Source: Gemmatimonadaceae bacterium (GTDB lineage Bacteria; Gemmatimonadota; Gemmatimonadetes; Gemmatimonadales; Gemmatimonadaceae). Taken from it: DNA of 5,111 nt. Positions 1 to 5,111 of the stretch are shown piece by piece. How positions within the stretch are numbered: the stretch's first letter is position 1; each line of letters opens with the position of its first letter. The notes beneath the pieces were generated by a model, which worked only from the letters and a program-made list of their open reading frames with translations, was not told where the DNA came from and did no database searches. Made by a program: the position numbers and the translations under genes. The stretch lies in assembly GCA_013361745.1 (NCBI GenBank), contig JABFXM010000399.1, positions 1 through 5,111 of the forward strand, read 5' to 3'.

Positions 1-237
1 GAGCGCGCGAATCTCGCGAATGCCGCGGCCGTGGGGCTGCGGCGGGATGTCGAAGTCCACCTTGCGACACGCGATCTCGCCGCGTCGCACGTCGCGGATC
101 CGCACGCCGATGTCCTCGAGCCCGAGCGTCGCCGGAAGCGCTCGCAGCCAGTCGGCGGAGAGGCCGACGTCGAGGAGCGCGCCAAGGGTCATGTCCCCGG
201 AGATGCCGGAGAACGGATCGAAGATCGCGATCGGCAT
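1..237 (-). CDS. larC: Nickel pincer cofactor biosynthesis protein LarC, N-terminal part (gene runs off the left edge)
   Basis: Only the first 79 codons are in the window. LarC is the CTP-dependent enzyme that inserts nickel into the pyridinium dithiocarboxylate precursor, the last step in making the nickel-pincer cofactor of lactate racemase and related LarA enzymes; it acts in the cytoplasm. The identification rests on the N-terminal signature at residues 6-23, DPFSGISGDMTLGALLDV, which is the conserved start of the LarC (formerly DUF111) family. Residues 46-60 and the HGRGIREI stretch at 69-76 also fit the family. The ATG at 237 is chosen because the signature begins five residues later, as is usual, and no other start codon lies between it and the end of the threonine synthase gene. 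It begins 25 bases after that gene's stop, so it is probably co-transcribed. No clear Shine-Dalgarno sequence precedes it. No larA, larB or larE is visible here. The family call is firm; whether the downstream part is intact or frameshifted cannot be seen. Confidence 0.9.
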   Translation of the reverse strand, partial: MPIAIFDPFSGISGDMTLGALLDVGLSADWLRALPATLGLEDIGVRIRDVRRGEIACRKVDFDIPPQPHGRGIREIRAL

Positions 238-262
238 TGGGATGGATCGTAGCGCGCGCCGG

Positions 263-1408
263 TCAGGCGCGGTAGCTCGCCCCGCTCCCGGTATTGAAGA
301 CGACGATCTCCGCGTCGGGCGCGACCCTGCCCTCCGCGACGAGCTTTCGCGTCACGGCGAGCGCGCAGCCTCCCTCGGGCGCGGCATCGACACCGGTCGC
401 GTGCGCCAGCGTCGCGGTGTCGCGGCGGATGTCGTCCTCTGACACCGCGGCTGCGTCTCCCCTGCTCTCGTAGAGCGCGCGCAGGATGAGCCGATCGCCC
501 AGTGGCCCCGGGACGCGCAGCCCGCTCGCGTGCGTGCTCGGGTTCTCCCACGGCGTCGCGCGGTCGGCGTGCGCCGCGAAGGCACGCACCATCGGCGCGC
601 AGCCTTCGGCCTGGGCGACGATCATCCGCGGGAGCGCGGCGTCCCGATCGAGCCAACCCCACCGTCGCATCTCGGCGAAGACCTTCCACATCCCGATCAA
701 TCCCGTACCGCCGCCGGTCGGATAGACGACGACGTCGGGGAGGCGCCAGCCGAGCTGCTCGGCGAGCTCGAGGCCCATCGTCTTCTTCCCCTCGATGCGG
801 TACGGCTCGCGGAGGGTTGAGACGTCGAAGAAGCCCGACTCGGCGGCGAAGGCGCGCGCCTGCTTTCCGGCGTCCCCGATGTGGCCGGGAACGGTAACGA
901 GGGTCGCGCCTAACGCCCGGATCGTGTCGAGGATCGTCTTCGGCGTCGTCTCCGGCGCGAAGACACGCGCGGGAAGGCCGGCGGCCGCGGCGTACGCCGC
1001 CATCGCCGCGCCGGCGTTTCCCGCGGTCGGTACGACGAGCCCGGGCACGCCCTGCGCGAGCGCGCGCGTGACGGCGGCGCTCATCCCGCGCGCCTTGAAC
1101 GACGCGGTCGGGTTCAGCGCTTCGTCCTTGATCCACAACCGTCGAACACCGAGCTCGCGCGCGAGGCGCGGCGATTCGAGAAGCGGCGTCCCACCCTCGC
1201 CGAGCGAAACCGGCTTCTCGCGCTCGTGAAGTGGAAGGACCCAGGAGTAGCGCCACATGCTCCAGCCGTCGAGCGACTCGCGGCTCGGCCTGATGTCCCC
1301 GTACTCGACGAGCAGGGGCTGACCACACTTCGGGCAGACGGTGGCGAGGGTGTCGCCGTCCGCCGTGTAGTCGCAGGCGGAGCAATGCAGCGTCCAGTGA
1401 GCGCTCAT
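263..1408 (-). CDS. thrC: Threonine synthase, PLP-dependent, with N-terminal zinc ribbon
   Basis: The 381-residue protein is a fold-type II PLP enzyme that best fits threonine synthase, which converts O-phospho-L-homoserine to L-threonine and phosphate in the cytoplasm. A zinc ribbon is visible at the N-terminus (C9, C12, C25, C28), as in many bacterial and archaeal threonine synthases. It is followed by the substrate-loop motif EGGTPLL (71-77), the PLP lysine K105 in NPTASFKARG (99-108), a glycine-rich cofactor loop PTAGNAGAA (127-135), PTGGGTGL (230-237) and the C-terminal FNTGSGASY (371-379). The length is normal for the short, zinc-ribbon type. The active-site motif differs from the common NPTGSFKDRG, with Ala at 102 and at 106. 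The ATG at 1408 overlaps the uvrC stop as ATGA, indicating translational coupling, and no Shine-Dalgarno sequence is evident. Related enzymes such as cysteate synthase or threonine dehydratase-like proteins are less likely given the zinc ribbon and terminal motif. No other threonine pathway gene is in the window. Confidence 0.87.
   Translation of the reverse strand: MSAHWTLHCSACDYTADGDTLATVCPKCGQPLLVEYGDIRPSRESLDGWSMWRYSWVLPLHEREKPVSLGEGGTPLLESPRLARELGVRRLWIKDEALNPTASFKARGMSAAVTRALAQGVPGLVVPTAGNAGAAMAAYAAAAGLPARVFAPETTPKTILDTIRALGATLVTVPGHIGDAGKQARAFAAESGFFDVSTLREPYRIEGKKTMGLELAEQLGWRLPDVVVYPTGGGTGLIGMWKVFAEMRRWGWLDRDAALPRMIVAQAEGCAPMVRAFAAHADRATPWENPSTHASGLRVPGPLGDRLILRALYESRGDAAAVSEDDIRRDTATLAHATGVDAAPEGGCALAVTRKLVAEGRVAPDAEIVVFNTGSGASYRA
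908..915 (-). repeat. 8-base word CGTTAGGC, copy 1 (inside thrC)
   Basis: On the coding (minus) strand this reads CGTTAGGC and encodes Leu166-Gly167 of threonine synthase with a TTA leucine codon, which is rare in such a GC-rich gene. The same word, in the same reading phase and orientation, occurs in the bshC end at 5029-5036. Whether it is a functional genomic word or coincidence cannot be decided from two copies. Confidence 0.35.
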
Positions 1409-3264
1409 TCGGGGGTAGCTGTGGTGATCGCTGGCGCCGGTGGCTCGGCGGCCTTGGTCGGGTTGGACTTGTCGAGCGCGTCGAGGATGCGCTGCGCGGA
1501 GGCGGCGGAGAACCCCGGCAGGGCGGCGATGGCATCGACGCCCGCGTCGCGCACGCCCTGCACGCTGCCGAACGCCTTGATCAGCACACGTCGCTTCGAC
1601 GGACCCACGCCCGGAATGGAAAGCAATTCCGAGGTGACGGTACGCGCCGCGCGCCGCTGCCGCTGGAAGGTCCCCGCGAACCGGTGGGCCTCGTCGCGCG
1701 CCTGCTGCAGCACGCGCAGCGCGGGCGAGCGACGCGACAGTCGCAGCGACTCGCTGCGGCCGGGCACGAAGATCTCCTCTTCCCGCTTCGCGAGGCTGAT
1801 GATCGGCAGGACCATCCCGTGCGCCTCGAGCGCCTCGCGCGCGGCATTGAGCTGACCTTTTCCACCGTCGATGACGACGAGGTCCGGAAGCGCCTTGCGC
1901 TCCTCGACGCGACGCGCGACGAAGCGTGAGACCACTTCCTTCATCGATGCGAAGTCGTCGATCCCCTCGACCGTCCTGATCTTGAACTTGCGGTACTCGG
2001 CGCGCAGCGGGCGCCCGTTCTGGAACCAGACGCAGGACGCGACGGTGTCGGTGCCCTGCGCGTGCGAGATGTCGAAGCAGACGATCGCGCGCGGGAGCCG
2101 CTGCAGGCCGAGCTCGCGCTGGAGCTCGTAGATCGGCTCCCCTGCGCGCTCGGTGGTCTCCTCGCTCGCGAGCCGCGACTCCTCGAGCAGATGACGCGCG
2201 TTCTGCTGCGCGAGCTCGATGATCTCGCGCCGCGGGCCGCGCTGCGGCACGTGGATCCGTGTGCCGCTCAGCGACTGTGCGAACAGCTCGCGATCGTCGA
2301 AGTCGAAGGGAACGAGCAGCTCGGGGGCACGCTCGTCGAGCGTCAGGTACGCGCGGGCGAGATACGCCGCGAGGACGGTCGCGTCGGGCTCGTCGTCGAC
2401 GTTGTCCAGGAAATGGTGCTCGCGGGCGAGCAGCTTGCCGTCCCGGACGCGAAGGATCGCGACGACCGCATCGCTCCCATCGCGTGCGTAGCCGATGACG
2501 TCGCGGTCGCCGCCCTCGACCTGGAGAACCACGGTCGGCTCCTCCATCGTCTCGAGCTTGCGCAGCACGTCACGCAGCTCGGCGGCGCGCTCGAAGTCGA
2601 GATTCTGCGCCGCGTCGGCCATGCGCTCCTTCACGCGACGCACGACTTCGTCGGTGCGGCCGTCGAGGAAGAGCACGACCTCGTCGATCATCGCGCAGTA
2701 TTCCTCCTGCGTCTGCGCGAGGATGCAGGGCGCCTTGCACCGGCCAATGTGGTAGTCGAGGCATGGCCGCTCGGGCATGCTCTTCGGCATGTCGTAGTTG
2801 CAGGACCGCACCGTGAAGATGCGCTTCACCACGTTGAGCGCGCGGCGCATCGCGGCAACGTCGGTGTACGGGCCGAAGTAGCGCGAACCATCGCTCTCGA
2901 GCCGTCGCGTCACGTAGACGCGCGGGAAGGGCTCGTGGAGGGTGACCTTGATGTACGGGTACGACTTGTCGTCGCGGAGCGCGATGTTGAAGCGCGGCCG
3001 GTACTCCTTGATCAGCGTCGCCTCGAGCACCAGTGCGTGCGCCTCGGTGGGCACGACGATCGTCTCCACGTCGACCGCGTGTATCATGAGCGCGCGCGTC
3101 TTCGGGCTCGCGCGGTGGTCGCCGTTCACGTAGCTGCGGACACGCGAGCGCAGCCGCACGGCCTTGCCGACGTACAGCACGGTTCCCTCCCCGTCCTTCC
3201 AGAGATAGACCCCTGGGGACTCGGGGAGCGTGGGAACCTTGGCGGCGAGAAGGTCGGTGGTCAT
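1405..3264 (-). CDS. uvrC: Excinuclease ABC subunit UvrC
   Basis: This is the 619-residue dual-incision nuclease of nucleotide excision repair, which joins UvrB on damaged DNA and cuts on both sides of the lesion. Every domain is present. The GIY-YIG nuclease spans about 12-95, with GVY at 18-20, YVG at 31-33, R39 and the metal-binding E81. Four cysteines (C155, C168, C176, C180) have the spacing of the UvrC iron-sulfur cluster. The UVR motif that binds UvrB is at about 204-239 (NLDFERAAELRD at 221-232). The RNase H-like 5' nuclease has D398 in CFDISH, D466 in VIDGGKGQ and H527 in RDEAHRFA, matching the catalytic Asp-Asp-His set. Two helix-hairpin-helix units lie at about 547-598, followed by a Pro/Ala/Thr-rich tail (600-619). 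Length is typical (E. coli about 610). The ATG at 3264 is the only sensible start, because an in-frame TAA lies just upstream and the GIY-YIG domain begins at once. It lies 28 bases after murJ and its stop overlaps thrC. An inverted repeat covers its start codon. Confidence 0.98.
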   Translation of the reverse strand: MTTDLLAAKVPTLPESPGVYLWKDGEGTVLYVGKAVRLRSRVRSYVNGDHRASPKTRALMIHAVDVETIVVPTEAHALVLEATLIKEYRPRFNIALRDDKSYPYIKVTLHEPFPRVYVTRRLESDGSRYFGPYTDVAAMRRALNVVKRIFTVRSCNYDMPKSMPERPCLDYHIGRCKAPCILAQTQEEYCAMIDEVVLFLDGRTDEVVRRVKERMADAAQNLDFERAAELRDVLRKLETMEEPTVVLQVEGGDRDVIGYARDGSDAVVAILRVRDGKLLAREHHFLDNVDDEPDATVLAAYLARAYLTLDERAPELLVPFDFDDRELFAQSLSGTRIHVPQRGPRREIIELAQQNARHLLEESRLASEETTERAGEPIYELQRELGLQRLPRAIVCFDISHAQGTDTVASCVWFQNGRPLRAEYRKFKIRTVEGIDDFASMKEVVSRFVARRVEERKALPDLVVIDGGKGQLNAAREALEAHGMVLPIISLAKREEEIFVPGRSESLRLSRRSPALRVLQQARDEAHRFAGTFQRQRRAARTVTSELLSIPGVGPSKRRVLIKAFGSVQGVRDAGVDAIAALPGFSAASAQRILDALDKSNPTKAAEPPAPAITTATPE

Positions 3265-3287
3265 CGTGGCGAGTTGTCCACCACGAT
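3263..3287 (-). promoter_or_regulatory. Inverted repeat over the uvrC translation start
   Basis: A perfect 7-base inverted repeat (ATCGTGG, 11-base spacer, CCACGAT) sits in the murJ-uvrC gap and includes the first two bases of the uvrC ATG. In the mRNA the arms CGUGGUG and CGCCACG would pair around the 7-base loop GACAACU. Outward pairing could extend the stem through the AUG, giving about 10 base pairs with two G-U pairs. The only purine-rich, weakly Shine-Dalgarno-like bases (GGUGGA) would be inside the stem. No U-run follows, so it is not a normal intrinsic terminator. It could instead be a DNA operator or chance. The structure is seen; the role is inference. Confidence 0.4.
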
Positions 3288-3292
3288 ATTAC

Positions 3293-4915
3293 TCAGCGGG
3301 CGCGCCGGCGTGCCACCCGACCGACGAGCGCGCTCGCCTCGGGAATGCGGAGGAGCGTGGTCATGCCGAGGTAGACCGCGCCGTAGAGCGCGGTGGTGAG
3401 GACCGCGCTCGGGAGCCGAGGCATTCCGTGCACAAGTCGCCATTCGCCCCACGCCACCGCAGCGGCCACGAGGGCGGAGAGATACACCAGCGCGAGATTG
3501 CGCCGCGAGACGTCGACGTGCCCGATGCGCGCCTGCACCGCGCGTCGGAGCAACGCGAACTCGACCCATGCCGCGAGTCCGGCGGACGCGGTGAGACCGC
3601 TCGCTCCCCAGCGTGGCGAAAGCCCGAGCCATCGCGGAAGGTGCAGCGCGAACAGGTAGCCGAGCGCGATCGTGAGCGCGACGCGAACGACGGCGAAGCG
3701 GAGCGGAGTCTTCGTGTCGCGCCGCGCGTACAGCACCGACGAGTAGAGCCGCCCGCTCGTCGCCGCGAGAAGCCCGACGGCCGAGCCGGCGAGGATCGCC
3801 CAGACGTAGCGCGCGTCGGCCGAGGTGAAGCGCCCCGAGCGAAAGACGATCGTCGCCAGCACGTCGCCGATGGCGAGGAACGCGACGCCCGACGGCACGA
3901 CGAAGAAGGCGAGCCGCCGCAGCCCCGCGGCGACGCGGGCGCGGAGGATCGCGGCGACGCTCTCCTCGTCACCACCGACGGCCGACATCGCGGGAAGCTC
4001 CGCCGCCGATACCGCCATCCCGAAGAGACTGACCGGCAGCATGTAGAGCGTCTGCGCATTGCTGATCGCGGTCACGGCCCCCGTCGGGAGATAGCTCGCG
4101 ATGACGACGTCGACGAAGGCGCTGATCTGACTCACCCCGCGGCCGATGAAGACGGGGCCGAAGGAACGCGTCACCTCGCGGACGTGCTCGTTGCCGCGGC
4201 CGATGCCGAGGTGCAGACGCGGCACGAGGCGAAGCACGGCGGGCAGCTGCACGAGGAACTGCAGCGCGCTCCCGATCACCGAGCCCCACGCGAGCCAGAG
4301 CGCGAGCGTCTCGAGCGAGGCTCCGGCCACGGTGCGCCCGCCCGCGATCAGCGTCGCGATCATCGCGACATTCCAGATAACAGGCGCCATGTACGACAGC
4401 AGGAAGCGCCGATGGCTGTTCAGGATCCCCAGGCACCACGCCGAGAGCACGAGCAGGCCGGCGCCGGGAAAGAGGATGCGCACCAGCCGTACGGTGAGAG
4501 CGCGCTTCTCGCCCTCGAACCCCCCGGCGAGGATGCCGGTGAGCGCCGGCGCGGCGATGACGCCGACGAGCACGATCACGGCGACGATCAGCGCGAGCAA
4601 CGTCGCGATCGCGCCGGCGAGCCGCCCTGCTTCTTCCTCGTCGTCGCGGGCGAGCAGGCGGGCGTAGGCAGGAATGAACGACGCGGAAAGGACGCCCTCG
4701 CCGAAGACGTTCTGGAGGAAGTTCGGGATGCGGAACGCCGCGCTGAAGACGTCGGCCGCCGCGCTCAGCCCGAAGTAGTGCGCGAAGACGCGCTGTCGGA
4801 CGAGCCCCGCGATGCGGCTCGCGAAGATTCCGCTCGCGACGAGGAACGCGTGTCGCCCGCCGCGGTCGCTCGAATCGACCTTCGGTTCCCGCGCGCGCTC
4901 CGCCGTCGTGCTCAC
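3293..4915 (-). CDS. murJ: Lipid II flippase MurJ (MviN family)
   Basis: This integral inner-membrane protein of the MOP superfamily carries lipid II across the cytoplasmic membrane for peptidoglycan synthesis. With a GTG start at 4915 it has 540 residues (E. coli MurJ has about 511). It has a hydrophilic N-terminus of about 22 residues and then about 14 hydrophobic segments, for example near 23-45, 100-130, 143-165, 203-225, 332-356, 405-427 and 503-523. Family motifs are SRIAGLVR (33-40), with R34 and R40 matching E. coli R18 and R24; D55 matching D39; and RIPNFLQNVFGEG (62-74), followed by SASFIPAYA. Three charged residues important in E. coli (R52, R270, E273) appear to be Q68, T289 and M292. 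The GTG at 4915 is preferred because it overlaps the upstream stop as GTGA and follows a G-rich stretch. A GTG at 4939 would add eight residues and cannot be excluded. The stop lies 28 bases before uvrC. Another MOP-family flippase is a less likely alternative. Confidence 0.93.
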   Translation of the reverse strand: MSTTAERAREPKVDSSDRGGRHAFLVASGIFASRIAGLVRQRVFAHYFGLSAAADVFSAAFRIPNFLQNVFGEGVLSASFIPAYARLLARDDEEEAGRLAGAIATLLALIVAVIVLVGVIAAPALTGILAGGFEGEKRALTVRLVRILFPGAGLLVLSAWCLGILNSHRRFLLSYMAPVIWNVAMIATLIAGGRTVAGASLETLALWLAWGSVIGSALQFLVQLPAVLRLVPRLHLGIGRGNEHVREVTRSFGPVFIGRGVSQISAFVDVVIASYLPTGAVTAISNAQTLYMLPVSLFGMAVSAAELPAMSAVGGDEESVAAILRARVAAGLRRLAFFVVPSGVAFLAIGDVLATIVFRSGRFTSADARYVWAILAGSAVGLLAATSGRLYSSVLYARRDTKTPLRFAVVRVALTIALGYLFALHLPRWLGLSPRWGASGLTASAGLAAWVEFALLRRAVQARIGHVDVSRRNLALVYLSALVAAAVAWGEWRLVHGMPRLPSAVLTTALYGAVYLGMTTLLRIPEASALVGRVARRRAR

Positions 4916-5111
4916 TCCCCCACCATCGACTGCGCCCACCGGCTCGCCTCGTCTCGCATCCGATTCAGGAGCTCCGGCCCATAGCGGGCGAGGAGCGGAA
5001 TGAGGTTCAGCGCCCGTTCCTGCCGCCTGCCTAACGGCGAGAGCGATCCGCGGACGGTCCCGAGGCGCTGCATCGTTTCCGCCTCGCGTCGCTTCGCCGC
5101 GGCGAGCAGCC
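4912..5111 (-). CDS. bshC: Putative bacillithiol biosynthesis cysteine-adding enzyme BshC, C-terminal end (gene runs off the right edge)
   Basis: Only the last 65 codons and the TGA stop are in the window. The visible residues begin LLAAAKRREAETMQRL, a basic, coiled-coil-like helix. They continue with SPLGRRQERALN (24-35) and LIPLLARYGPELLNRM (36-51). This order, a KRR..E helix, then a Pro-x-Gly-x-x-QER segment, then an aromatic/Gly-Pro helix near the terminus, matches the BshC family C-terminus, where LFPxGxxQER is followed by N....F...YGP. BshC catalyses the last step of bacillithiol synthesis, adding cysteine to glucosaminyl-malate. The stop overlaps the preferred murJ GTG start as GTGA, so the two genes are probably translated in tandem. 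One leucine uses the rare TTA codon (5034-5032). The call rests on a short C-terminal match recalled from the family, so the substrate is not proven. An unrelated protein with a similar helical tail is the main alternative. Confidence 0.75.
   Translation of the reverse strand, partial: LLAAAKRREAETMQRLGTVRGSLSPLGRRQERALNLIPLLARYGPELLNRMRDEASRWAQSMVGE
5029..5036 (-). repeat. 8-base word CGTTAGGC, copy 2 (inside the bshC end)
   Basis: This is the second copy of the word seen at 908-915. It encodes the Leu-Gly of SPLGRRQER in the BshC-like C-terminus and again supplies a TTA leucine codon. Both copies lie on the coding strand. No other TTA leucine codon was noticed in the five genes, which is why the shared context stands out. 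Confidence 0.35.

Noticed and set aside
189..1535. A 448-codon minus-strand frame overlapping thrC
   Set aside because: It is an out-of-phase reading of the same strand as thrC, made of Arg/Ala/Pro-rich sequence, and would overlap the ends of uvrC and larC. The in-frame protein is clearly threonine synthase.
3265..3285. The murJ-uvrC hairpin as an intrinsic terminator
   Set aside because: On the minus strand it runs straight into the uvrC coding sequence with no U-tract, so termination there would remove uvrC. On the plus strand no gene leads into it.
3286..3291. TAATAT on the minus strand before uvrC as a possible -10 promoter element
   Set aside because: It is the only AT-rich hexamer in the gap, but no TTGACA-like -35 box lies at a suitable distance and a transcript would begin only about 15 bases before the ATG. 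One hexamer is not enough to call a promoter.
2062..3399. A 445-codon open frame on the plus strand, opposite uvrC
   Set aside because: It lies opposite a UvrC with all catalytic residues intact, has biased Arg/Leu/Val/Glu composition and no recognisable motif, and crosses the uvrC start. It is a shadow of uvrC.
4603..4612. GCGATCGC-like palindromes in murJ as a cyanobacterial HIP1-type repeat
   Set aside because: GATCG-containing words are common by chance at this GC content, and the window shows no dense, regular series of the full octamer.
3230..4984. A 584-codon open frame on the plus strand, opposite murJ
   Set aside because: Its translation is a low-complexity run of Arg, Glu, Asp, Gly and His with no domain. 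It lies opposite a clear MurJ and spans the murJ-uvrC junction. Long antisense frames are expected opposite GC-rich genes.

Overview
The window is a GC-rich stretch of ordinary bacterial chromosome, packed with five tightly spaced genes that all read on the minus strand. In transcription order (right to left) they are: the 3' end of a bshC-like gene, murJ, uvrC, a threonine synthase gene, and the 5' start of larC. Both ends of the window cut through a gene. There are no RNA genes, insertion sequences, CRISPR arrays, phage genes or long non-coding stretches.

Organism: a BshC C-terminus points to a bacillithiol-making lineage. Combined with very high GC and the style of the MurJ and threonine synthase sequences, I favour Gemmatimonadota or a similar high-GC phylum over the low-GC Firmicutes. 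This is inference from family knowledge, not a search result.

Layout on the minus strand: the bshC end (5111-4912) overlaps murJ by four bases (GTGA). murJ (4915-3293) is followed after 28 bases by uvrC (3264-1405). uvrC overlaps thrC by four bases (ATGA). thrC (1408-263) is followed after 25 bases by larC (237 to beyond position 1). The two overlaps and two short gaps suggest one polycistronic unit with translational coupling. No terminator is visible between the genes, and Shine-Dalgarno sequences are weak or missing.

The genes do not form one pathway. They cover thiol redox chemistry (BshC), peptidoglycan precursor export (MurJ), nucleotide excision repair (UvrC), the last step of threonine synthesis (ThrC) and nickel-pincer cofactor assembly (LarC). 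This is a mixed housekeeping operon, and I see no new defence, mobile or biosynthetic system. The points most worth a second look are an inverted repeat that would fold over the uvrC start codon, a MurJ lacking three charged residues important in the E. coli flippase, and an 8-base word (CGTTAGGC on the coding strand) that contains the only two TTA leucine codons I found.
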